From NCBI GenBank assembly GCA_963748005.1, contig CAVVHH010000002.1, positions 744,001 to 808,000 on the forward strand: a DNA stretch of 64,000 nucleotides, given 5' to 3'. Positions 18,504 through 28,004 of the stretch are shown in pieces (position 1 is the first letter of the stretch; each line of letters opens with the position of its first letter). Made by a program: the position numbers and the translations under genes. A model generated the notes under the pieces. That model was given only the letters and a program-made list of their open reading frames with translations. It made no database searches and was not told the origin of the DNA. The stretch comes from CAILZL01 sp963748005. Lineage in GTDB: Bacteria; Pseudomonadota; Gammaproteobacteria; Steroidobacterales; Steroidobacteraceae.

Positions 18504-20218
18504 GTGCTACTCCTGGTATTGTCAGATGGCAATTGGTGCATGGGGCTAGCTTGCAACGCGAGATACTTGTCGACGGCAATTTCAAGATTGAACAACATAC
18601 GTTCATTGCCGAGCAGGTCTCCCAGCGGTGAGCGCTGGACGGTGGCATACACCTCCGGCGTGAGAGCGGCAAACCACATTTTTACGCCCGCTTCCCGATG
18701 ACGCTTCTCCGCTTCAATGAACATTTTCAGCGCCGAGTACTCGATATCAAAGACACCGCTCAAATCGAACACCACTACCCTGGGTTTTGTCTCTGCGATC
18801 AGCGGCCGGATTTTCTCGGCAATGCGCTCGGCGTTGAGGAAGAACACCCGCCCTTCGAGCCGCAGCAACAGCAGGCCTGGGAAAAACTCGTCGTCCGGGT
18901 TTTCCGGTGAACGCGGCCGGAATACATTGGTACCACGCTTGCGACCGAGCACATGTACCGGCGGGTCCGCCGTTTGCTGGGCGAGTGCGACCAGCGACAC
19001 AATGATCGCGACAAGAATGCCGCGCAAGGTACCCAGCAGCATGACGCCGAGAAATGCAGTGCTGGCCCAGATAAATTCGGTCCGGCGGATCCTGAGAATG
19101 TCGCGGAAGTCAGCGGGCTTGATGAGACCCACGGAATACACTATGACGATGCCCGCCAACAGAGCATGCGGCATACGCCCAAGGAGCGGCGCAAGCAACA
19201 ACATGGTCAGCAGCGTCATCGCTGCGGTAACGAGCCCGGCAATCTGTGTACGGGCGCCTGTCATGCGATTGACGGCCGTCTGGCTCATGCCGCCACCGCC
19301 CGGCATTGCGCCCAGGAATGCGCCCACCGCATTAGCCATGCCGGTTGCGAACAATTCTGCATTGGGCCGCGGTGCAGGCTCATCAGTCTTTGCGAAGGCG
19401 CGCCCGACCGCAGCCGTTTCCGTGAAGCTCATCAGTGCAATGCCGACTGCGCCCGCCCACAGCTGAGGGGCAAGCGCCAGGTTGGGAACGATGACCGGCG
19501 GCAGTCCCGCGGGAATGTCCCCGACCAGCTCGACGCCATGACTCTGCAATGCGAACAGGCCGACGCTGGCGATGCCGGCTGCCACGACCACCAGCGGCGC
19601 AGGCCAGCGCGGCCGGTATTTCTCCAGGACCGCCAGACCGATCATCGTCAGCAGCCCCACCACCAATGTGGCCAGCGATAGATGCGGCAGCCCCAGGATG
19701 ATTGCCTGCACGTTGTGCAGGAAGCCACCCTTGGTAAAGTGGATGCCGAGGATTTTCGGCAGTTGGTCGACAATAATCACGACAGCAATGCCAGCCTTGA
19801 AACCGATCAACACCGGCTCCGAAATAAAATTGGCAACGAATCCCAGGCGCAGAATGGATGCCAGAATCAGTACAACGCCCACCATCAGCGTCAGCAATGC
19901 CCCGACCTGTAACAGCGTCGCGGCATCGCCGTTCGGCGCAAATTCGCCCAGCTCCGCGGCTGCCAGGATGGCAAGCGTCGTGGTAGTCGTGGCGCTGAGC
20001 GGACGCGAAGTGCCGAGGATCGCGTAGATGATCAGCGGTATGAAGGCCGTGTACAGTCCGACCTGGATCGGCAGTCCGGCGATGGTTGCGTACGCCATCG
20101 ACTTGGGAATGACCACGGCAGCGGTGGTGAGCCCGGCCACGATGTCAGGCGCCAGCCATTCCTGCCGATAGCCTGGCAGCCACTCAAGGAAGGGTAATCG
20201 CGAATTGAATCTGGCCAT
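18500..20218 (-). CDS. SulP-family anion transporter with STAS domain
   Basis: A 572-residue inner-membrane protein of the SLC26/SulP family (sulfate, bicarbonate or other anion uptake). Seen: the N-terminal LPGYRQEWLAPDIVAGLTTAAVVIPKSMAYA signature, about 12 membrane segments with GAMPGGGGMSQTAVN in the substrate-site region, and a C-terminal STAS domain (about 435-555) with VVVFDLSGVFDIEYSALKMF. Start 20218 (MARFNSRLP) is chosen; upstream extension to 20341 would run into the CHAD gene. Operon with the 94-aa gene and ppk2; the anion is unknown. Confidence 0.92.
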   Translation of the reverse strand: MARFNSRLPFLEWLPGYRQEWLAPDIVAGLTTAAVVIPKSMAYATIAGLPIQVGLYTAFIPLIIYAILGTSRPLSATTTTTLAILAAAELGEFAPNGDAATLLQVGALLTLMVGVVLILASILRLGFVANFISEPVLIGFKAGIAVVIIVDQLPKILGIHFTKGGFLHNVQAIILGLPHLSLATLVVGLLTMIGLAVLEKYRPRWPAPLVVVAAGIASVGLFALQSHGVELVGDIPAGLPPVIVPNLALAPQLWAGAVGIALMSFTETAAVGRAFAKTDEPAPRPNAELFATGMANAVGAFLGAMPGGGGMSQTAVNRMTGARTQIAGLVTAAMTLLTMLLLAPLLGRMPHALLAGIVIVYSVGLIKPADFRDILRIRRTEFIWASTAFLGVMLLGTLRGILVAIIVSLVALAQQTADPPVHVLGRKRGTNVFRPRSPENPDDEFFPGLLLLRLEGRVFFLNAERIAEKIRPLIAETKPRVVVFDLSGVFDIEYSALKMFIEAEKRHREAGVKMWFAALTPEVYATVQRSPLGDLLGNERMLFNLEIAVDKYLALQASPMHQLPSDNTRSST

Positions 20219-20283
20219 CGGCACGAGCCTGCCTGTGAGAGTGTGTCGGAACCATAAGTAATGATCCTGACGACATGATCGTG

Positions 20284-21177
20284 TCAACCGGATTTGTCCA
20301 GATCGTTCTCGCGCAGTCTCTTCACGGCGCCGCGCAGGCACTTGAGCAGCGCATGCCGTACGCTCCGGTACTTCTCAAGACGTTGCACGTATCGCTGCCG
20401 CAATTGCGTGATGACTCGTCTGGCGAGTGGCTTTGGCAGCGGTGCGCGCCGTATCCAGTGAAGCAGTGCATCAAGATCATGTATATCGCCAAGAATATTC
20501 TGGGCCTTGCTCAGGTGTTGTCGCATTCGACGCGAGTCTATCTGCGAGGCAAGCGCTTCGCACACGTATCGCGTGTTCTTGATCCGGATTCGTTGCTGAT
20601 GCAACTGAGCGATGCCGGTTTCACTTTTGCGCAACGCACGCAATGACGCCTCGATGCTGACTACCAGCATTGCGTGATACTCGTCGTTTGCTGACCGGAT
20701 CGGCTTGAGCAACCACTCATTGCCACCAATTGTGGCATCGATGCACGACAGTCGCTGCTGCCACTCAGCCTCCAGGACTCGCAGCGCCAGCGATCGCCGC
20801 GCTGCGGCGGCAGTGCGCACCAGCAAGGCTTTCAAATTCGCCAGGTCCTTTGAAGCGACGTCTGAAGGGTTTGTCAGCAGGGCATCGAGAGTCTTGCGGT
20901 GTACATCGGCAGTTCGAACCGCGGCAAACTCCCGGCCGAGATTGGTGAGATCGAAACGCAGCTGTGCATAAACGACAGGGTTTGTCTCGTCACGCAGGCT
21001 GCGCAGCAGCGCGCGCAGGCTGCGTACAGCAACGCGTACATCATGCACGGCCAGGAGTTCCGGACTGGCAGGTAAACTCTGCAACCTGTCGCGCAGCTCA
21101 AGCCATTTTTCGCCCAACAACTGGCGACGGGCATCCGTCTCGCGTCTGCCGGACTTTGAGCGCGCGGTGGCTGGCAT
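20284..21177 (-). CDS. CHAD-domain protein
   Basis: A 297-residue basic, all-helical protein made almost entirely of one CHAD domain. Family features seen: AVHDVRVAVRSLRALLRSL near the N terminus (conserved His and Arg/Lys row), RIRIKNTRYVCEAL in the second half, and LGDIHDLDALLHWI. CHAD domains bind polyphosphate and often localise to polyphosphate granules; some occur next to ppk or class IV cyclases. It lies 65 nt upstream of the SulP-94aa-PPK2 operon on the same strand, so the functional link is good. The start at 21177 (MPATARSKSGRR) is preferred; the frame is open to 21339. Confidence 0.85.
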   Translation of the reverse strand: MPATARSKSGRRETDARRQLLGEKWLELRDRLQSLPASPELLAVHDVRVAVRSLRALLRSLRDETNPVVYAQLRFDLTNLGREFAAVRTADVHRKTLDALLTNPSDVASKDLANLKALLVRTAAAARRSLALRVLEAEWQQRLSCIDATIGGNEWLLKPIRSANDEYHAMLVVSIEASLRALRKSETGIAQLHQQRIRIKNTRYVCEALASQIDSRRMRQHLSKAQNILGDIHDLDALLHWIRRAPLPKPLARRVITQLRQRYVQRLEKYRSVRHALLKCLRGAVKRLRENDLDKSG

Positions 21178-21429
21178 GTTGCATGTTGTACTTCCGCTGC
21201 GCTTTCTGGCGCAAGCGGACTTGTTCGTATGAGGGCCCTCGGCTTCTGAAGAACCAATGCGTGTCGAAAAGTTCGTCCGTGGTCGCCGGTCTGCTCCATC
21301 GATCTTGCATTGATGGCCAGTCACGACTGCCCTTTGCACTTATTGCGGCGTATTGCAGCCGACTGTAAATTTTCCGGCCTGTGGTTCCGTCATCGACGGT
21401 TCTCTGGAATTCAACCCGGAAGGTGCGCA

Positions 21430-21915
21430 ATGAAACCCATTCTGCTTGCATGCGTGATATTGGCCGGCTACCTGTTCGGACCCACGGCAGCGGCACAGGT
21501 GAATGATGCTTTTGCGGACCTCAGCGCCGAAATCGAAACGCTGCGCAGCATGGCGCAGACGGAACGCAAGAATCTGGTGGCCGACAACCTGGTGCTTACG
21601 GAAACAGAGAGTCAGGCGTTCTGGCCGGTCTACAATCAGTACCGCGCAGACATGCGGGCCGTGGATGACAAGAAGGTCAAGTTGATCACCGATTACGCAG
21701 CCAAATATCAGACGCTGACGGATGCCGATGCCAAGAAACTGATCGCCGACCATCTCAAGTACCAGTCAGACGTGGTCAAGCTGCGCAACCAATACGTGGC
21801 CAAATTCGCCAAGGTCATGCCCATGACCAAGGTCGCCCGCTTCTACCAGATAGAGAATCGACTGGATGCGCTCTCGAACCTGGTGATCGCCAACAACATT
21901 CCGCTCACCAGGTAA
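21430..21915 (+). CDS. Secreted helical protein of unknown function
   Basis: A 161-residue protein with a Sec signal (about residues 1-22, cleavage near AAA-QVND) and a charged, helix-rich mature part (for example ETESQAFWPVYNQYRADMRAV and ADAKKLIADHLKYQSDVVKLR). Proteins like this are common as uncharacterised periplasmic proteins; the fold resembles Spy/CpxP-type helical hairpins but the LTxxQ motif is not present, so no function is assigned. It converges on tamB with 29 nt between stops. Confidence 0.7.
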   Translation: MKPILLACVILAGYLFGPTAAAQVNDAFADLSAEIETLRSMAQTERKNLVADNLVLTETESQAFWPVYNQYRADMRAVDDKKVKLITDYAAKYQTLTDADAKKLIADHLKYQSDVVKLRNQYVAKFAKVMPMTKVARFYQIENRLDALSNLVIANNIPLTR

Positions 21916-21944
21916 CCAGGTCTGCAAACCCCAGCCGCTGCCGG

Positions 21945-24900
21945 CTATTTGAGTTCGATCTTGTAGTAGACATCCAGCCCGCTCTCGTCTCCTGACTGGG
22001 ATTCCACCTGCCAGCGCTTCGACAGGTCGTAGCGCATGCGAACCAGATTGCTGCCAGTTGACAGCGATTTGCCGTAGCTGACGTAGAAATTGGGGGCCAG
22101 ATACTTACCGACCGTCAGCATGGCCTCGGCTTCGGTTGAAGCCTGTGCCGATGGCGAATACCCCGGGGCATTCGTCTGAATCGGCGCATAGCCCATGGTG
22201 CTGCTGGTCAAACGTGATTCGGCGGTGATCCCGGCGGAGATGCCCAGACGGTTCTGAAGCTGGCTATTCAACTCGCCCAACTGCCCGGCGGAAAGCAGCA
22301 TGCTGGCGGCTTTGGAGGCGATGCCGGCCTGCTCGCCATTACTGATGGGGTGACCGATGACGATGTATCCCAGCACGTCCACCTCAGGCATGGCAGGTTC
22401 GGAGTAAAGCTTGATCAATGGTGCCTGCAGCGTACCCCCGACGGTGACACCGGCCTTCACCTCGTTGATGGTACGCAGCGCGAGAAAATCGAGCGTAGGC
22501 TGGTCAATCGGACCACCACCATAAAAGATGCGGCCACGGACGATGTCCAGATTGACGTTGTAGGTCTTGATGGTGCCTTTAACCACCCGGATTTCGCCCT
22601 TGCTGCTGATCTTGTTGATGTCGTCGAAGCCCAGCTCCAGGGCGCCGCCCAGCTGCACGTCGATGCCGTCGAGGTTGATCTGGACCTTGTCGCCCAGCAC
22701 CAGGTTTATCTGAACATCGAGGGCCAGGAGCGACGCGCGCGGCGGTGCGGGCACTTGGCCCAGCACGATTACATCTTCGTTCGGCAGCACAACCGAGCGG
22801 GACTGGGTACCAAGAACCTGCAATTCCGGAATCCGGAGTTCGCCCCGCACTGTCAGCTTTTCAGGGGTTCCCTGGAAAGTGAAGTTCGGAGCACTCAGGA
22901 CCTGGATTTCGGGTAAGTGGATGGTCTCGAATCGGTCTCCCGACAGAGTTCCTTCGTAGCTGGCCACGCGCCAGCCATTGAGGTGCAGACGGCCCCTCCC
23001 CTCGATCCGCCCATCACCTGAGACCGCCCGAAAGGTCTCGATGTTGATCGCGTCCTTGTCGAGCCGGGCCGCGAGCTGAACATCCTTGATCCGGATGCCA
23101 GCCGAGGGCAGGTAAGCACCGGCTTTGGCGAGTTGCAACTCGCCACCGACCAGGGGTGAGGCCCAGCTGCCACTGAGGCTAAGCCGCGCCTCGAGATCCC
23201 CATGGCTTTCCTGCAGCACGCCCGGGAACAGCGCCGTCAGCAGTCCATTTTCCTGTACCTTGCCGACCAGAACGGCCTGCAACGAACCCAGCGGATCCGC
23301 AGCCACTGGCAGTCTGGCAGGAATGGGAACCTGGAAATTCCCCTGCACCCGGCCATTCTCAGCCAGCTCAAGTTCGAGATTGCCGCGCAGGGAATCCCCT
23401 TGCCAGACCCAGGATGCGGATGCCTGATTCAATGCGGAGCTGATCTCGCCGAAGGCATCCGTCCAGAGAGCATGCCCTTGATTGACATGGACATCACCGG
23501 CCAATCGGAGCTGATTATCCGGAGCCAGTTCCCCCTGCGTGGAACCATTCAATGTGCCGGTCAGGTGTAGGGATTGAGGCAACCAGGGCCGGAGCAACGA
23601 AAGATTGATGCCCTGCCAGTCCATGGTCACCTTGCCCTCATCTGGAAGCCCCAGGTGGGCGGGAGCAGCTGAGTCCAGCCGTCCCTGTATCTCACCACCA
23701 TCGTTGAGGTGAACGCTGAAGCCCGCAGCCATACCCTGCTCGCCGGCTTCCAGATGTACTTCACTCCTGGCGATCTTCAGGCTCTGTCCTTGCCATGTGA
23801 AGCTGCCCTGAGCGGAAGCTTGGCCGCTCAGATTCAGCCGGTTGTCGGTGGGAAATCCTGCTCGCAAACGCCCCTGGCTGAAACCACTAATCGTTGTGTC
23901 GTCGAGCCAGACGCCGACCCGCGCCAGATTCAGTCCCCACTCCAGTCGCGCGGTTCCACTCAAAGGTTTCCAGCGCAGGTCCGCCGCGAGATCAATACGT
24001 TCCGACCCGGCGCCGACAAGCGCGAGCGGCGATAAAAACAGGCTGGCTGAATCAACCTTCACCTGTACGGGGGCCGCGAGCTGCCAGCTTCCGAATTTGT
24101 CGCTACCGGTCAGATGCCGGACGGTGCCCTGCCAGCGATCCTGACCATAGGCACCTGAGAGAGACAGCTGGAGTTCCCGCCTGGGGCCGCGCAGGAAGAC
24201 CTCGGCCGTATGCTTACCAACCGTGCCGTTCAACTTCAGATTGAGCGCGTCAGCCTTCATGCGGCCGAGCAATACGTTTTGGATCGAAGCGGAGATGGCC
24301 ATGGCGCCACCCTTGCCGCCTTCAGTCCGGGCACGTATATCCCCGGATTCGATGTGGGCGTCACCCAGCATCAAGTCGCTAACCCGCCCGCTGAGGTTGC
24401 CCGCAAGGTTGCCATCCCGCCAGCGCACCCAGCCAGCCGAATGGACCGTGCCTGTTGACCCTGGGACCAACAGCGACAGGTCACTGATATCAGCAGCTAC
24501 AGCCAGACGACGATCCAGCTGCCCGGAGGCCTCAATGGCGAACCCCTTCCCCAGGAGCTTCAACCGGTCGACCAGGAAGTCCTGATCTGCTGTTCTAAAG
24601 CGGAGGGCACCGGTTAATGCCTGGCCATGCAGGTGGCTCTGCAGCAGTGTCGCGGTCAGTTCGGACCGCATTGAACCACCTGAAGATTGCGCCAGAGCCC
24701 CGCCGAGCCTGAGGTTAACGACCCCACGCCAACTGGGGTCCAGTCGGGCCGGATTCAAAGCACTGGCGAGCAACTCCCCTTGAACATCGAGGCCTTCCAG
24801 CCAATGGATGTCGAGTTGGCCCTGCAGCGAGCCATCGAGCAGGTTGCCCGTGATGGGACCAACGTGGACCCCGGCTCGGTTGCCCTCGAAGGCACTGGCA

Positions 24901-25925
24901 AACGAAGCTGCCCGCCAGGTCGCTCCTTGATTGACCAGCGAGAAATGACCGCGAAAGTTTTCCAGGTTGCCGGTGAGGTTGAGGGTTCCGGAGAGATCAG
25001 TCGACACGTCAAGCGCGGGACCAAGGTCCAGCTGGGTGCCTTTCAGATTGAGGGTCAGAGTGGGATCGATGCCGGAAAGATTCAGACTGCCGTCCCCGGT
25101 AATGCGGCCATCCACACCGGTTTGGGTAAGGGTCATGCCACGCAGATTGATTACCTCGCGCGTCATCCCCGCCGTGCTGTCGAGCCGCCACAGGACATCA
25201 GGCCCTGTCGCTCCGGTGATCTTGATCAAGCCTGCGATCTGCTCGGCGCCATCTCCAGTGACCATACGCACCTGCGCGGAGTACCTGTCCATTTGCGCCA
25301 CAGGCTGGGGTAGCGACAGGAGCAGATCGCCCTGCAGCGCTGGTTGACGGAATCCGGCCATCACCTTCCCGGTGAGGGTCCCTGCCTGGGAGGCGATGGC
25401 GAACTCGTCCAACCGCAACTCACCGTTCTGCCACTGGGCAGAGATGGCAACGTCCGCGATGACGAGCGGTGGATCATTCAGACGCCGGTAGCTGATGGGC
25501 GATACCTGCAGGCGCGCAATCCTGACACCTACCCAGGCGATGATCCCGGACACTTTGGGCCAGTTAAGGACTATGGGCTCCTTGCTGCGCGGCGTATGGT
25601 TCTGGATGCTCACCCCTTTCAAGATCGACGAACGAACCTCTATCTTGCGGGTAGCTATGGAAGCCAGGCTCAGCTGCAACTCCGCGCTGTCGACGTCCAC
25701 CTCGATCTCGGCGAAGCGTAAGTTCACGCCCGCCAAGACCAGGTTATCTACGAGGGTCCCCTGCACCGCCCGGGCTGATATGTGTACGTCCGTGTGAGTT
25801 GAGATGGCTTGCAGGATCCAGCGGGCACCGTCGGTGGTGGAGGTCAGCCATACCAGTCCCCAGCCTACCCAGGCGAACAGGCCCAGCATCAGGACCAGGA
25901 GAAGCTGTTTGATCCGGCGCTTCAT
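21945..25925 (-). CDS. tamB: Translocation and assembly module subunit TamB
   Basis: A 1326-residue AsmA-like bridge protein anchored in the inner membrane by an N-terminal helix (about residues 5-25). The rest is a long beta-rich groove of repeated strands, ending in the conserved DUF490/TamB domain (about 960-1326) with NINL-type strands, RGRIFYGGGPIDQPTLDFLALR and the C-terminal QVESQSGDESGLDVYYKIE. It partners TamA in outer-membrane protein assembly and phospholipid transport. The start at 25925 overlaps the tamA stop by 4 nt (ATGA), so the longer frame to 26114 is rejected. Confidence 0.94.
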   Translation of the reverse strand: MKRRIKQLLLVLMLGLFAWVGWGLVWLTSTTDGARWILQAISTHTDVHISARAVQGTLVDNLVLAGVNLRFAEIEVDVDSAELQLSLASIATRKIEVRSSILKGVSIQNHTPRSKEPIVLNWPKVSGIIAWVGVRIARLQVSPISYRRLNDPPLVIADVAISAQWQNGELRLDEFAIASQAGTLTGKVMAGFRQPALQGDLLLSLPQPVAQMDRYSAQVRMVTGDGAEQIAGLIKITGATGPDVLWRLDSTAGMTREVINLRGMTLTQTGVDGRITGDGSLNLSGIDPTLTLNLKGTQLDLGPALDVSTDLSGTLNLTGNLENFRGHFSLVNQGATWRAASFASAFEGNRAGVHVGPITGNLLDGSLQGQLDIHWLEGLDVQGELLASALNPARLDPSWRGVVNLRLGGALAQSSGGSMRSELTATLLQSHLHGQALTGALRFRTADQDFLVDRLKLLGKGFAIEASGQLDRRLAVAADISDLSLLVPGSTGTVHSAGWVRWRDGNLAGNLSGRVSDLMLGDAHIESGDIRARTEGGKGGAMAISASIQNVLLGRMKADALNLKLNGTVGKHTAEVFLRGPRRELQLSLSGAYGQDRWQGTVRHLTGSDKFGSWQLAAPVQVKVDSASLFLSPLALVGAGSERIDLAADLRWKPLSGTARLEWGLNLARVGVWLDDTTISGFSQGRLRAGFPTDNRLNLSGQASAQGSFTWQGQSLKIARSEVHLEAGEQGMAAGFSVHLNDGGEIQGRLDSAAPAHLGLPDEGKVTMDWQGINLSLLRPWLPQSLHLTGTLNGSTQGELAPDNQLRLAGDVHVNQGHALWTDAFGEISSALNQASASWVWQGDSLRGNLELELAENGRVQGNFQVPIPARLPVAADPLGSLQAVLVGKVQENGLLTALFPGVLQESHGDLEARLSLSGSWASPLVGGELQLAKAGAYLPSAGIRIKDVQLAARLDKDAINIETFRAVSGDGRIEGRGRLHLNGWRVASYEGTLSGDRFETIHLPEIQVLSAPNFTFQGTPEKLTVRGELRIPELQVLGTQSRSVVLPNEDVIVLGQVPAPPRASLLALDVQINLVLGDKVQINLDGIDVQLGGALELGFDDINKISSKGEIRVVKGTIKTYNVNLDIVRGRIFYGGGPIDQPTLDFLALRTINEVKAGVTVGGTLQAPLIKLYSEPAMPEVDVLGYIVIGHPISNGEQAGIASKAASMLLSAGQLGELNSQLQNRLGISAGITAESRLTSSTMGYAPIQTNAPGYSPSAQASTEAEAMLTVGKYLAPNFYVSYGKSLSTGSNLVRMRYDLSKRWQVESQSGDESGLDVYYKIELK

Positions 25926-27736
25926 GGGGCGAACCCCACTGAGAAATGGAAGTAGTAACCGGGGTCCTCGATCCCGATCTGCCTGGCCAGCGAGAAATTC
26001 AGGCCACCGACAGCAGAGTAATAGTGCAACCCCAAGCCGGCACTCTGATACAGACTGGCTTCCTCCCACGAATCGAAGGCGTTGCCGGCATCGTAGAACA
26101 CCGAGACGCCCCACTTGGTGTGAAACGCGCGCTCCAGTTCCACGCTGGCGGCCAGAAGATTTTTTCCGCCCACCAACTCACCTTCCGCATCCAGCGGTCC
26201 TAAAGTTTTGTAGGCATAACCACGCACGGTCTGGGTGCCGCCGGCATAAAACCGCAGGGATGGCGGCAGCTCGTCGGCCGTCGGATATTCGGATTCGGTG
26301 TACCCCACATTAAGGCGGGATTGCAGTGAGAGTTCGCCTGGAAGGGGCACGATGAAGGCTCCGTCGGCGAGCACCTGAAGCATCTCCGAAATGGCGCTGC
26401 GAGTCTGGTAGATCCCGCGCACGTCGAAGGCGTAGCGGAAGCCGCGCGTGGGCCGCATCAGGCTGTCGGTCTTGTTCGCAGAATAGCGGAAGCCTGGCAG
26501 CACGAGGTTGGTGTGTTCGGGCTCTGCATTGGTGGTGTAGTCCTCCGCCTGCACTTTGAGGTAGGCCGTCCCCATGGCACCGCTGGCGAAGCGATGGTTC
26601 CTGGCCAGCTCGACGGATGCCAGCCGACTGGTGTAGGCGTCGATAACTTCCTTCTGCAGGTTGGACTGCAGGGTCGTGGCGCTCCTGAAGTCCTTGTCGT
26701 CCGGAAACACATAACGGGCCTCCAGCCCCTGAAGCGTTTCGGCCAGGAAGAGGTTGAGATTCAATTCCTGACCCTTCTTGAACACATTGAGGTGACGGTA
26801 GCGTGAGGTGAAGCGGGCGCCGGTATCCGTGCCATAACCGATGCCCGTGCGCAGGCTGCGAGGGGCAACCTCTTTCAACTCGACGCGCACAGGAACTTCC
26901 GTGCTGTCGCCATCAGGAATGTCCGGCGTGATGACCACATCGTTGAAACGCTCTGAGTTGGTGAAATTGATCTGGGATTCACCGAGCCTGGCGTGGGAGA
27001 AAGTGTCGTGTGGCTTGAATTCCAGATAGCGCCGCAGAAACGGCTCGGGGTAGTTGGGCGCACCACTGATGCTGATATCCTTGATCAGGAACAGCGGGCC
27101 GGTTTCCAGCACCAGCGACAGTCTGGCGCTGAAGGTAGATTTCTCGATGCGAATCTCATGGATCTGGAACTCCGCCTTCAGGTAGCCCTGCTCTGTGGCG
27201 CGGGCTCTGAGTGCCAGCTTGGCCTGTTCGTAGACAGGCTGGTCCAGGACATCGCCAATTCGGAGGGGAAAGCTCAGCACCTGCTTCTTCAGGGTTGCAT
27301 CTTCAGCGCCGGGTCCGGTCAACGCTATGTTGAGGTCAGTGATCCTGATCGGTTCGCCGGGCTCGACGCGGATCCTCAGTACAGACCCACCTTGAGACGT
27401 CGATTCGATGCTGGAGGTTATCCGGGGGCTGTAGAAGCCATAGGGTTCCATGGCGCTGCGCACTTTCGTATCAGCTTGTTGTGAAAACCGTTCGAGCCAC
27501 AATCGATCCACCTGGCCATCGCGCACCAGTCCTGTGGGCAGGGCGAGCGCTTCCTGAACATTCCTGAGCACATTTTCCTGAAGGCCTTCCACCCGTACCG
27601 TAAGCGGTTCTACTGCCGCCAGCAGCGCAGCCGAGCCGGGCCATAGCAGCCACACGACGAAGGCCCATATGACTGTTGGCCTCGGAAACTGGGGGACTTT
27701 CCTGAAAGTCATGTGATGCAGAAAGCCGGCACTCAT
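25922..27736 (-). CDS. tamA: Translocation and assembly module subunit TamA
   Basis: A 604-residue outer-membrane Omp85-family protein. Seen: a signal segment in the first 40 residues, three POTRA-like units over about 45-280, then a 16-strand barrel ending in a C-terminal aromatic residue strand (GYYFHFSVGFAP). VRGYAYKTLGP is the family's (V/I)RG(Y/F) L6 motif. Start could also be the ATG at 27712 (MTFRKVPQ), giving 596 residues; no ribosome site decides this. It pairs with tamB in an overlapping operon. Confidence 0.93.
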   Translation of the reverse strand: MSAGFLHHMTFRKVPQFPRPTVIWAFVVWLLWPGSAALLAAVEPLTVRVEGLQENVLRNVQEALALPTGLVRDGQVDRLWLERFSQQADTKVRSAMEPYGFYSPRITSSIESTSQGGSVLRIRVEPGEPIRITDLNIALTGPGAEDATLKKQVLSFPLRIGDVLDQPVYEQAKLALRARATEQGYLKAEFQIHEIRIEKSTFSARLSLVLETGPLFLIKDISISGAPNYPEPFLRRYLEFKPHDTFSHARLGESQINFTNSERFNDVVITPDIPDGDSTEVPVRVELKEVAPRSLRTGIGYGTDTGARFTSRYRHLNVFKKGQELNLNLFLAETLQGLEARYVFPDDKDFRSATTLQSNLQKEVIDAYTSRLASVELARNHRFASGAMGTAYLKVQAEDYTTNAEPEHTNLVLPGFRYSANKTDSLMRPTRGFRYAFDVRGIYQTRSAISEMLQVLADGAFIVPLPGELSLQSRLNVGYTESEYPTADELPPSLRFYAGGTQTVRGYAYKTLGPLDAEGELVGGKNLLAASVELERAFHTKWGVSVFYDAGNAFDSWEEASLYQSAGLGLHYYSAVGGLNFSLARQIGIEDPGYYFHFSVGFAP

Positions 27737-28004
27737 CTGGGATTGTCGGATTCGGGAGGGAGATAAAGCAGCGATACAGTTTTCATGAATGGAACAAGCA
27801 ACTCGGATGTGGGCAAGTAGCGGATACGCTGGATGAATCGAAGCAGCAGGCTTCGCAGGCGAAATGGTGCCACGAATCGCCGCGGATCACCTTGACCGCA
27901 ACACATTCGCCTTGCCTGTGATGACCACCAGGCTGCAAAAAAATCCAAAGACCGCTTGCGGTCACCGCTACACTGCGCGCCTCTTTCAGCAACGTGTTGA
28001 TTAC

